From Bacteroidales bacterium (GTDB taxonomy: Bacteria > Bacteroidota > Bacteroidia > Bacteroidales > Bacteroidaceae), in the NCBI GenBank assembly GCA_004555245.1, contig SFIS01000013.1:1-44166 (forward strand): a stretch of DNA of 44,166 nt, given 5' to 3'. The notes beneath the pieces are model-generated. The model worked only from the letters and a program-made list of their open reading frames with translations, was not told the origin of the DNA and did no database searches. Shown piece by piece: positions 26,682-33,765 of this stretch. A program made the translations under genes and the position numbers. The number at the start of each line of letters is the position of its first letter. Position 1 is the first letter of the stretch.

Positions 26682-27899
26682 TCAGATGCCGAGTTTCTTT
26701 CTGATGTCCTTGGGGATAGCGTTCTTGTTCACCATATAGTCCATTGTCTTAGCTATGATGAAGTTTTTGGACATATACCATGTGCCTTTGTATTCGTTGT
26801 CCGTGCCCCATGAGTTTTTCACCATGTAGTATTCGCGTCCCGTCTGGTCTTTTGCTATGCCGTAGATCAGCATGCCGTGGTCGTCGGTGAGAGTCCAGTT
26901 GTCATATTCTTTCTGACGCTGTTCTTGCGATGGTGTGAGTTCCTTCACCGTCACTCCGGCTTCCTTTATCTTGTCTTTCTTCTCTGCGGCGGTCAGTTTC
27001 AGCCATTTTGCCATGTCGGAGCCTTCGAGGCCCTGCGGCGCTTTCTCGTCGATGAGGAGAGCGAGGCCGTTGCGTGTGAATCCGCTCTCAGACACGTCTC
27101 CGCCCCAAGCCACGGTGTATCCGTTCATGATGGCGTTGTCGATGACTGCCGCCATCTCGTCCATCGGCAGGTTCCATGAGTGTGGCTGGCGCCAGTTGTC
27201 CTGCACCTCTACTGGGAAGGCGGTGTAGAAGGGATGGTGTGTGTAGGATGTAATGGTAACGTAGTCGTTCCAGTCGAGGCCGAGCGACTGTGCGAACTGT
27301 GTCGGCGTGTATGTCTTGCCCTCGTATTTGAAAGTCTCGGGACACTTGCCGAGGTATGCGTCGAGGATGCCCTGCAGACCGTTTTTCCATGTCGGGGTGA
27401 TGGTCTTGGCTTCGCTCTTTGCCACTGCCTCTACGTATGGCTCCATCACGCCGAAGAACTCGTTGAAGTTGTTGAGCGTGTCACCGTACATCGTGCCCGG
27501 TGCGGGCATGGCTTCTTCGGGGCAGATGCCGTATGTCTTGAGGACATAGAGCACGTCGTATGCCGAGCCGCCCTGTGAGAACTGGGCGTCGCCGTGCATA
27601 CGGACTTTCACCACGGCTCTGTCCATGTAGTTCTTGTTGCATACGAACATCTCGCAGAGGTCGTATGTCTTGTTCTTCTTTTTCAGAATCTCGGCTTCGA
27701 AGAACGAGAGGGTTGAGTAGTTCCAGCAGGTGCCGGAGCGGGCCTGGTTCTTTACGGAGGTGATAGGATTTTCCTTTATCACCGTAAAGACGGGCTTGTT
27801 TTTGTTCACCGAATCTGTTTTCTCTGCTGTTGCTGCAGGCTGTGCCATGGCTGTCGTGACGCAGGCTATCATGGCTGCGATTGAATAGATTTTCTTCAT
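26682..27899 (-). CDS. C1B cysteine peptidase (bleomycin hydrolase / aminopeptidase C-like)
   Basis: Papain-fold peptidase of 405 residues. Unlike cytosolic PepC it has a signal peptide (IYSIAAMIACVTTAMAQ), so it acts in the periplasm or outside. Catalytic residues are visible: Cys58 in ARSGTCWNYST, His341 in DDHGMLIYG and Asn362 in VKNSWG. FSQGGSAYDVLYVLKTYGICPEEAMP resembles the C1B loop. The C-terminus (KKLGI) differs from bleomycin hydrolases, whose last residue lies in the active site; whether it has aminopeptidase or endopeptidase activity is open. Its neighbour upstream is an aminopeptidase P, suggesting peptide catabolism. Confidence 0.9.
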   Translation of the reverse strand: MKKIYSIAAMIACVTTAMAQPAATAEKTDSVNKNKPVFTVIKENPITSVKNQARSGTCWNYSTLSFFEAEILKKKNKTYDLCEMFVCNKNYMDRAVVKVRMHGDAQFSQGGSAYDVLYVLKTYGICPEEAMPAPGTMYGDTLNNFNEFFGVMEPYVEAVAKSEAKTITPTWKNGLQGILDAYLGKCPETFKYEGKTYTPTQFAQSLGLDWNDYVTITSYTHHPFYTAFPVEVQDNWRQPHSWNLPMDEMAAVIDNAIMNGYTVAWGGDVSESGFTRNGLALLIDEKAPQGLEGSDMAKWLKLTAAEKKDKIKEAGVTVKELTPSQEQRQKEYDNWTLTDDHGMLIYGIAKDQTGREYYMVKNSWGTDNEYKGTWYMSKNFIIAKTMDYMVNKNAIPKDIRKKLGI

Positions 27900-27977
27900 G
27901 TTGTTATTTGATATGTTTGGTTTAGTTGCTTGCCGTTCTGTATTGTGGGTGAGGGCTTGCGAGGTGGAGCCGGTTTC

Positions 27978-29384
27978 TTATTCAGCATTTTCTGCCATGT
28001 ATCGCTCCACGTCGGCGGTGTGGTATGGTATCACCTTCTCGCCTATGAACCGGCATCCGTTTTCTGTGATGAGGATGTCGTCCTCAATGCGTATGCCTCC
28101 GAAGTCCTTGTATGTCTCGAGGAGGTCGTAGTTGATGAAGTCTTTGCAGTGTCCTTTCGCCTTCCAGTCGTCGATGAGGGCGGGTATGAAGTATATTCCC
28201 GGTTCGTCGGTGATGACGAATCCCTCTTCCAGGCGTCGTCCCATTCTGAGGCAGTTGGTGCCGAACTGTTCGAGGCGTGGGCGCGTCTCCTCGTCGAAGC
28301 CGACGTGTATCTGTCCCAGGCCCTCCATGTCGTGAACGTCCATCCCCATCATGTGTCCGAGGCCGTGGGGCAGGAACATGGCGTGTGCGCCCTGCTCTAC
28401 GGCGTCGTCAACGTCGCCTTTCATCAGTCCCAGCTCTTTCAGCCTCTCTGTCATTCTGCGGCAGACGGCGAGATGCACGTCAAAGTATTTCACTCCCGGC
28501 TTCGACACCTCGAGTGCGAGGTCGTGACATTCATCGACAATGTCATAGATTTCCTTCTGCCGTTGCGTGTATTTTCCGTTGACGGGCATTGTGCGTGTGT
28601 TGTCAGAGCAGTAGTTGTTTATTGTCTCTCCTCCGCAGTCGCACAGCACGAGGCGTCCGCTTTCGAGGCTGTTCATCGACGGTGCTCCGTGCATTATCTC
28701 TCCGTGCTGCGAGAAAATTGTGGGGAAGGAGTGGTGTGCGCCGTATGACAGGGCTGTGCCGTCAATCTGTCCGGCGATGAATTTCTCCGTTCTGCCCGGC
28801 CGTATGAGGCGCATTGCCTTGGTGTGCATCTCATATCCTATCACGGCCGCCCTTTCGAGTTCTTCTATTTCCTCTTCCGATTTCCTTGACCTCATCTTCA
28901 CCACGGCGTTGATGAGATCGAGCGAAGCCGCCTGTGCCTGCTGTGAGGGATGGATGCCGACGAGGTCCATGATGTCGATCTTTATGTCGTGGCGGTATGG
29001 TGGCAGGAAGTGTATTCTCCTGTTCTGCTTCTTTGCTTCGTCAACAAGTTTTGCTATATGGTCTCTTCTTGCCGAGTTGCTCACTCCTACAGTCTCGGCA
29101 AGACTGCCGATGGTAGGCACCGAGCCGTACCATACGATGTCTTCGACATCCACATCGTCGCCCAGGAGCCATTCTTCTCCGCTGTCAGCGTCGATGACGC
29201 CAATCAGCCCGCTTTCCTGAAGACCGAAATAATAGAGGAAAGAAGAATCCTGGCGGAAGGGGCTGTAACCGTTGTTAGGATAGTTGCACGGCGATTCGTT
29301 GTTTCCGAATAGGAGAATCAGACCGTCTTTGACAAGCTCTTTCAGTGTCTGCCGGCGTGAGGTGTAGGTTTCTTTGCTGAACAT
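27978..29384 (-). CDS. pepP: Aminopeptidase P family (Xaa-Pro aminopeptidase), M24B
   Basis: Removes N-terminal residues preceding proline from peptides; cytoplasmic, two-metal enzyme; 468 residues. The AMP_N domain (about 1-150) has DGLILLFGNNESP, the usual NYPNNGYSPFRQDSSFLYYFG and ESGLIGVIDADSGEEWL. The catalytic pita-bread domain carries the five ligands: LVLCDCGGETINNYCSDNTR (two Asp), LPHGLGHMMGMDVHD (His), GFVITDEPGIYF (Glu) and GGIRIEDDILIT (Glu). The length is typical. The gene is 78 bp upstream of the C1B peptidase on the same strand. The symbol is by family; pepQ-type dipeptidase is less likely given the AMP_N domain. Confidence 0.92.
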   Translation of the reverse strand: MFSKETYTSRRQTLKELVKDGLILLFGNNESPCNYPNNGYSPFRQDSSFLYYFGLQESGLIGVIDADSGEEWLLGDDVDVEDIVWYGSVPTIGSLAETVGVSNSARRDHIAKLVDEAKKQNRRIHFLPPYRHDIKIDIMDLVGIHPSQQAQAASLDLINAVVKMRSRKSEEEIEELERAAVIGYEMHTKAMRLIRPGRTEKFIAGQIDGTALSYGAHHSFPTIFSQHGEIMHGAPSMNSLESGRLVLCDCGGETINNYCSDNTRTMPVNGKYTQRQKEIYDIVDECHDLALEVSKPGVKYFDVHLAVCRRMTERLKELGLMKGDVDDAVEQGAHAMFLPHGLGHMMGMDVHDMEGLGQIHVGFDEETRPRLEQFGTNCLRMGRRLEEGFVITDEPGIYFIPALIDDWKAKGHCKDFINYDLLETYKDFGGIRIEDDILITENGCRFIGEKVIPYHTADVERYMAENAE

Positions 29385-29433
29385 CGTGTTTTGTGTTTTG
29401 GTGGGGATAGTTTAGATATGTTAATTAATCATG

Positions 29434-29471
29434 CAAAGTTAATCCTTTTTTCCGACATTTTTGTACCTTTG
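29434..29471. promoter_or_regulatory. Divergent promoters of pepP and the patatin gene
   Basis: A minus-strand TAACTTTG (29434-29441) faces pepP and a plus-strand TACCTTTG (29464-29471) faces the patatin gene. The two -7 boxes are only 22 bp apart, so RNA polymerase binding at one would block the other. Neither -33 element is clear. Confidence 0.6.
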
Positions 29472-29575
29472 CATCATATTCGTATAATATTTTACACATT
29501 TTTAAATTATATACAGGCGATAGTGTGTGTGTATGGGATACGGAAAGTCTCTTGCCATATATCGTGAAACGTGAA

Positions 29576-30520
29576 ATGACATCAGGAATAGAACATACAA
29601 GCGACATGGGTCTTGTGCTTGAGGGAGGCGGCATGCGCGGCATCTTCACTATCGGCGTGCTTGACGCTTTCATGGAGAGCGGGCTGTGGTTTCCCTATGT
29701 CGTAGGCGTGTCGGCAGGTGCGTGCAACGGCTGCAGCTATGTCACCCGCCAGCGCGGCAGGGCGCGTTTCTCCAATGTCGGCATGGTGGAGCGTTACGGC
29801 CATGAATATCTCGGACTGCGTATGTTGCTGAAGACAGGCAGTATCTTCAACGTGAAGCTCCTCTACGACGACCTGCCCAACAGGCTGTGGCTGTTTGACT
29901 ACGACAGGTTCTTTGGCGGCGAGACGCTGTTCGAGATGGTCACCACCAATCTCCTGACGGGCAGGGCGGAATATATCTCCAACCGCAGCATAGGCAGCGT
30001 TGGAGAGCCCGATGCGCTACGGCGCCGCCATGCGATGGATGTGGTGCTGGCATCAAGCAGCCTCCCGTACGTCAGCAAGACAGTGACATACAACGGAACG
30101 CCGATGCTTGACGGCGGCATCGTTGACAGCATTCCCGTAGAGCGGGCGAGGAGGCAGGGCTATCACAGAAACGTTGTCGTGCTGACCAGAAACAGAGGCT
30201 ACCGCAAGAAAACGGACCCCGGCGCAGTGAGAAAAGCCGTCACACGACTTCTCAACAAGACGATGTACGGCAAGTACCCTCTCTTCTGTGATGCCCTGGA
30301 ACGTCGCGGGGAAGTGTATAACGCGCAGCTTGAGCTGGTGGAAGAACTGGAGGAGCGCGGCGAAATACTCGTCATTCGCCCCGAGCGTCCCATTGAGGTT
30401 GACCGCATCGAACGTAATGTGGAGAAGCTCAACCGCCTGTATGACGAAGGGCTTGACATCGGACGCCGCTTCTGCCGCGAGTTCCTGAGTTCGCAGCGAA
30501 TGCAACCTGCCAACCCGTAA
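29576..30520 (+). CDS. Patatin-like phospholipase
   Basis: Lipid acyl hydrolase of the RssA/YjjU type, 314 residues. It has the oxyanion GGGMRG (17-22), the nucleophile elbow GVSAGA (Ser46) and the Asp179 of the DGG motif, which complete the Ser-Asp dyad. There is no signal peptide, so it is cytoplasmic or membrane-associated. I prefer ATG 29576 since the 17 codons upstream are not family-like. The C-terminal part (about 190-310) has RKKTDPGAVRKAV and an extended LEERGEILVIRPERPIEVDRIE, as in DUF6363-type extended patatins. The substrate is unknown. The leader repeat for menG begins at its stop codon. Confidence 0.92.
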   Translation: MTSGIEHTSDMGLVLEGGGMRGIFTIGVLDAFMESGLWFPYVVGVSAGACNGCSYVTRQRGRARFSNVGMVERYGHEYLGLRMLLKTGSIFNVKLLYDDLPNRLWLFDYDRFFGGETLFEMVTTNLLTGRAEYISNRSIGSVGEPDALRRRHAMDVVLASSSLPYVSKTVTYNGTPMLDGGIVDSIPVERARRQGYHRNVVVLTRNRGYRKKTDPGAVRKAVTRLLNKTMYGKYPLFCDALERRGEVYNAQLELVEELEERGEILVIRPERPIEVDRIERNVEKLNRLYDEGLDIGRRFCREFLSSQRMQPANP

Positions 30521-30579
30521 ACTCGTCAACTAAAAGAACAACTTGTCAACTAAAAGAACAACTTGTCAACTACAAAACA
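30520..30579 (+). repeat. Three 20-bp tandem repeats before menG
   Basis: AACTCGTCAACTAAAAGAAC (30520-30539) and AACTTGTCAACTAAAAGAAC (30540-30559) differ at one base; a third unit (30560-30578) diverges after TCAACTA. The array starts at the patatin stop codon and ends 16 bp before the menG ATG. Confidence 0.9.
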
Positions 30580-30594
30580 TACAAACATACCATC

Positions 30595-31290
30595 ATGTTG
30601 GACGACCGCAAGAAAAATATCGGACATCTCTTTGACGGCATAGCCGGAACATACGACACCCTGAACCATCTCCTCTCCCTGAATATCGACAAGTCGTGGC
30701 GCCGCAAGACCATCGGCATGCTCACCCCATGCCGCCGCCTGCTTGACGTAGCCATCGGCACCGCCGACCTTGCCATCGAAGCCATCCGCCAGCAGAAGGC
30801 AGAGCATGTCCAGGGGCTTGACCTCTCGCAGGAGATGATGCGCATCGGCGAGGAGAAAGTGGCGCGCAACGGTATGCGCGACAGCATATCGTTCGAGTTG
30901 GGCAGTGCCTTGGAGATGCCGTATGCCGACGGTACGTACGACGCCTTGACATGTGCATACGGCGTACGCAACTTCTCTGACGTTGACAAAGGCCTGGCTG
31001 AGTTCTTCCGCGTGTTGCGTCCGGGCGGCGAGCTGCTCATTCTCGAGTTCTCTTATCCCTCCAATCCAGTCGTCCGGTTCTTCTACGACATTTTCTTTTC
31101 GCATATCCTCCCTCTTGTCGGCCGTGTCATCAGCAACGACAAGGAAGCGTACAGCTATCTGAACAAATCGGTGAAAGACTTCTTCTGGGGCAAGGAGATG
31201 GTGCGCCACATCGAGGCTGCCGGCTTCCGTGACGTCACGTTCCGTCCCCTCACCTTCGGTATCACCACAATCTACAAAGCCATCCGATGA
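30595..31290 (+). CDS. menG: Demethylmenaquinone methyltransferase
   Basis: SAM-dependent C-methylation of demethylmenaquinone, the last step of menaquinone synthesis (UbiE/COQ5 family); 231 residues. N-terminal HLFDGIAGTYDTLNHLLSLNIDKSWR is the family signature 1. SAM motif I is LLDVAIGTADLAIEA, followed by VQGLDLSQEMMRIG, DALTCAYGVRNFSD (signature 2) and VLRPGGELLILEFS. With no ubiquinone in Bacteroidetes, the menaquinone role is inferred. It overlaps menA by 4 bp (ATGA), so translation is coupled. Confidence 0.95.
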   Translation: MLDDRKKNIGHLFDGIAGTYDTLNHLLSLNIDKSWRRKTIGMLTPCRRLLDVAIGTADLAIEAIRQQKAEHVQGLDLSQEMMRIGEEKVARNGMRDSISFELGSALEMPYADGTYDALTCAYGVRNFSDVDKGLAEFFRVLRPGGELLILEFSYPSNPVVRFFYDIFFSHILPLVGRVISNDKEAYSYLNKSVKDFFWGKEMVRHIEAAGFRDVTFRPLTFGITTIYKAIR

Positions 31291-32177
31291 AGCCCTTCCT
31301 CTCTTCTCTGCTCCTCTGGTGCCGCATCATACGTCCGCAGACGCTTTTCGCGTCTCTCGTCCCCGTACTTGTCGGGGCTTATGCTGTCAGCATCAACGGT
31401 TTACACTTCTCTTGTGCCGTGTGTCTTGTCACCGCCTGCTGCGCCTTGTCGTTGCAGGTGTTGTCCAATCTTGTCAACGACTATTACGATTTTCTCAGAG
31501 GCAGCGACGCTGCCGGTCGTGTCGGCTACAAGCGTGCCCTTGCCGAGGGCGAGGTGTCGGTGGGTGCCATGCGCCGCGCGTGTCTTGTCGCTGCGTCTGT
31601 CGCCTGCCTCCTCGGCAGCTTCCTGATATATGTCGGCGGGTGGGCGATACTGTGCATCGGTGTCTCCGCACTGCTCTTCGCATGGCTCTATACCGCCACA
31701 CCATATTCTTTGTCCTACCTCGGCATAGCCGACATCTTTGTCTTCTTGTATTATGGCGTGATAGCAAGTTGCGGCACGTCATATCTTCTCCTTTGCCCCG
31801 ACATGGATTTCCTTGTCATGCAGGATGTCCTGCGCGATTCTTTCTTCCTTGGCGGCGTGTGCGGCCTGATTTCCGTGTGTGTGCTGCTCATCAACAACAT
31901 CCGCGACGCTGACACCGACCGTGAGGCAGGCAAGAAAACCCTCCCCGTGCGCTTCGGGCGACCTTTCGCCCTCGCACTGATGTTTGTCGTCGTATGCCTC
32001 ATGCCGCTTTTCGCATATCTCGTCCTCGGCTTCTCGCCGTCGCTGCTTGTCTTCGTGCCCTGTCTGCTGATATGGCTGAAGATGCTGAAGGCAGAGGGCA
32101 CCACATACAACAAATGCCTTCTGTTCACGGGCATGACCAATCTTCTATTCTTCTTCCTGTGCCTATTGAGTAGTTAA
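31287..32177 (+). CDS. menA: 1,4-dihydroxy-2-naphthoate polyprenyltransferase
   Basis: UbiA-superfamily membrane enzyme that attaches the polyprenyl chain to DHNA, making demethylmenaquinone; 296 residues with about nine helices. The two Asp-rich motifs are NLVNDYYDFLRGSDAAG (near 70-86) and LLINNIRDADTDREAGKKTLPVRFG (near 205-229). RPQTLFASLVPVLVGA is the usual first helix. The start overlaps the menG stop, giving the order of genes reverse to that of the reactions. No other men gene is present here. Confidence 0.93.
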   Translation: MKPFLSSLLLWCRIIRPQTLFASLVPVLVGAYAVSINGLHFSCAVCLVTACCALSLQVLSNLVNDYYDFLRGSDAAGRVGYKRALAEGEVSVGAMRRACLVAASVACLLGSFLIYVGGWAILCIGVSALLFAWLYTATPYSLSYLGIADIFVFLYYGVIASCGTSYLLLCPDMDFLVMQDVLRDSFFLGGVCGLISVCVLLINNIRDADTDREAGKKTLPVRFGRPFALALMFVVVCLMPLFAYLVLGFSPSLLVFVPCLLIWLKMLKAEGTTYNKCLLFTGMTNLLFFFLCLLSS

Positions 32178-32181
32178 ATAT

Positions 32182-32198
32182 AATTACATAGTGTAATT
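32182..32198. promoter_or_regulatory. Palindrome upstream of the PerR-type gene
   Basis: AATTACA-tag-TGTAATT is a perfect 7-3-7 palindrome in an AT-rich gap 25 bp upstream of the perR -33 element. It may be a regulator-binding site; it is not identical to the known PerR consensus. Confidence 0.4.
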
Positions 32199-32222
32199 CA
32201 TACAAATTTTCTGATAACATAT

Positions 32223-32254
32223 TTTGCAGGAATGGATAAAATTTTGTAAATTTG
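32223..32254 (+). promoter_or_regulatory. Promoter of the PerR-type gene
   Basis: TTTG at 32223-32226 and TAAATTTG at 32247-32254, spaced 20 bp, give a leader of about 105 nt to the start codon. Confidence 0.7.
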
Positions 32255-32367
32255 CAGTGTCAAAAACTCCGAGACAGCAACACTGCGTCATCACGCTGTC
32301 ATGTCTTCTGAGATTTTTCAGACACCCCGACACCATTCTTTGCGATACACCAACCTACGAAACAAAT

Positions 32368-32817
32368 ATGATGAAACCAAATGAGGAGCCTCGCCCCGAA
32401 GCCCATGAGCGTCTCATGAGATGCCGGATACGCCCCAGTGCGCAGCGTGTTGCCATCATGCAATACCTCCTCACACACGCTACACATCCCACGGTTGATG
32501 AGATATACACAGCCCTCTGTCCTCTCATCCCCACACTCTCGCGCACCACGGTGTACAACACACTGCGTATGTACTCGGAGCGTGGCGCAGCACAGATGAT
32601 AACCATCGACGACCATCACGTCAGCTACGACGGTGACATTCGTCCTCATGCACATTTCATCTGCCGCCAGTGTGGCAAGGTTCTTGACTTCCACGACGTG
32701 CCACAAGTGCCGTCGCAGCATCCCGACCGTCTTCAGGAAGGATGCTACATCGACGAGGTCCAGGTGTATTTCAAAGGGCTTTGCAGCTCTTGTCTGAAGA
32801 AAAAGAGGCTGCAATAG
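32368..32817 (+). CDS. perR: Fur-family regulator, PerR-type (peroxide sensor)
   Basis: Metal-dependent repressor, 149 residues from ATG 32368. The winged helix (about 15-85) contains RPSAQRVAIMQYLLTH and SRTTVYNTLRMY. Regulatory-site residues match B. subtilis PerR by spacing: His40, Asp88, His94, His96 and Asp107 stand at the same separations as H37, D85, H91, H93 and D104. An Asp at the last position marks PerR rather than Fur. The structural zinc site is formed by CRQC (99-102) and CSSC (139-142). It sits 43 bp before a rubrerythrin gene, a usual PerR target. A second ATG directly follows the first, so either may be used. PerR versus Fur is an inference from residues only. Confidence 0.85.
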   Translation: MMKPNEEPRPEAHERLMRCRIRPSAQRVAIMQYLLTHATHPTVDEIYTALCPLIPTLSRTTVYNTLRMYSERGAAQMITIDDHHVSYDGDIRPHAHFICRQCGKVLDFHDVPQVPSQHPDRLQEGCYIDEVQVYFKGLCSSCLKKKRLQ

Positions 32818-32837
32818 CAACGGGAAATCATTCTTAC

Positions 32838-32850
32838 TTATTACTAATAA
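32838..32850. promoter_or_regulatory. Palindrome before the rubrerythrin gene
   Basis: TTATTA-c-TAATAA is a perfect 6-1-6 palindrome ending 10 bp before the rubrerythrin start. It has the AT-rich, odd-length inverted-repeat form of Per boxes (TTATAATnATTATAA). Confidence 0.45.
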
Positions 32851-32860
32851 CTTACAAACA

Positions 32861-33418
32861 ATGAAAAAGAAGTTTATTTGTGCCGTTTGTGGATATATCT
32901 ACGAAGGCACTGAGGCACCTGAGCAGTGCCCGCTCTGCAAGGCTCCGAAGTCAAAGTTCTCTGAGATGAAGGACGACGTCCAGGCTACATTCGCAACAGT
33001 TCATGAACTCGGCGTAGCGAAGACAACCGGCGCTGATGAGGAGATGATCAAGGATTTGAACACACATTTCAACGGCGAATGCACAGAGGTCGGAATGTAT
33101 CTCGCCATGTCTCGCCAGGCAGACCGTGAGGGCTATCCTGAAGTTGCAGAGGCTTACAAGCGCTATGCTTTCGAGGAGGCAGAGCACGCAAGCAAGTTCG
33201 CTGAGCTCCTCGGCGACGTTCTGGGCGACACGAAGTCGAACCTTGAGGCACGCATCGCAGCAGAGATCGGCGCTTGCGAGGACAAGTTCCGCATCGCAAA
33301 GAACGCCAAGGCTGCCGGTCTTGACGCTATCCACGACACCGTTCACGAAATGGCTAAGGACGAGGCACGTCATGCAGCTGGCTTCCGTGGTCTCTACAAC
33401 CGTCTCTTCAAGAAATAA
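32861..33418 (+). CDS. Rubrerythrin with N-terminal rubredoxin domain
   Basis: Reduces hydrogen peroxide with electrons from NAD(P)H via a rubredoxin-type iron, protecting an anaerobe from oxidative stress; 185 residues, cytoplasmic. The rubredoxin-like domain comes first (Cys7, Cys10, Cys23 and Cys26 in CAVC and CPLC), and the ferritin-like diiron domain follows (GECTEVGMYLAMSRQA, EEAEHASKFAELL, KDEARHAAGF). This order is that of reverse rubrerythrins. Codon choice is narrow (many GCA and GAG codons), as expected of a highly expressed gene. It is 43 bp after the PerR-type gene and ends at a terminator. Confidence 0.93.
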   Translation: MKKKFICAVCGYIYEGTEAPEQCPLCKAPKSKFSEMKDDVQATFATVHELGVAKTTGADEEMIKDLNTHFNGECTEVGMYLAMSRQADREGYPEVAEAYKRYAFEEAEHASKFAELLGDVLGDTKSNLEARIAAEIGACEDKFRIAKNAKAAGLDAIHDTVHEMAKDEARHAAGFRGLYNRLFKK

Positions 33419-33438
33419 TTCTCTCTACATAAAGAAAG

Positions 33439-33475
33439 GTCCCATAGCTCCGATGAGGTTCTATGGGACATTTTC
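33439..33475 (+). terminator. Terminator of the rubrerythrin gene
   Basis: GTCCCATAG (33439-33447) and CTATGGGAC (33461-33469) form a perfect 9-bp stem followed by ATTTTCC, 20 bp after the stop. The last bases overlap the first 44-bp repeat. Confidence 0.8.
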
Positions 33476-33699
33476 CGTTCTGCCAGCGCAGTTCCGAAAT
33501 GCGTACATGCGACCTTTTCCGTTCTGCCAGCGCAGTTCCGAAACGTTTACATGCGACCTTTTTGTTCTGCCAGCGCGGTTCCGAAAAGCGTACATGCGAC
33601 CTTTTCTGTTCTGCCAGCGCAGTTCCGAAATGCGTACATGCGACCTTTTCTGTTCTGCCAGCGCAGTTCTGAAATGCGTATATGCGATCTTTTCTGTAT
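33466..33699. repeat. 44-bp tandem repeat array, five units plus a partial
   Basis: Units begin at about 33466, 33510, 33554, 33597 and 33641, with a partial unit from 33685; the third is 43 bp, the rest 44. Consensus elements are CGACCTTTTCTGTTCTGCCA, then GCGCAGTTCCGAAATGCGTA and CATG. It lies between two hairpins in the convergent gap between the rubrerythrin and DEAD-box genes. The array is non-coding by my reading; the unit length is not a multiple of three. Confidence 0.92.
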
Positions 33700-33709
33700 G
33701 TCATGACAT

Positions 33710-33757
33710 CGGCACGGGGCATCTTCCTGGTTTCAGAAAGATGCCCCGTGCCGTTTT
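33710..33757. terminator. Terminator hairpin beside the DEAD-box gene
   Basis: A perfect 16-bp stem, CGGCACGGGGCATCTT with its complement at 33738-33753, with a 12-nt loop. The T run (ttttg) follows on the plus strand, so it would stop read-through from the rubrerythrin side best. It lies just beyond the DEAD-box stop and may serve that gene too. Confidence 0.75.
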
Positions 33758-33765
33758 GTCAGTTG

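Noticed and set aside
24688..29384. Novel defence island around recJ and recQ
   Set aside because: Neighbours are ordinary peptidases and repair genes; no nuclease, toxin, restriction or abortive-infection gene is visible.
33466..33699. CRISPR array
   Set aside because: Units are directly adjacent with no unique spacers and there are no cas genes.
33408..33722. 104-codon open frame through the 44-bp repeats
   Set aside because: The unit is stop-free in nearly all frames, so open frames are expected; the 44-bp period shifts frame each unit and gives no consistent peptide repeat.
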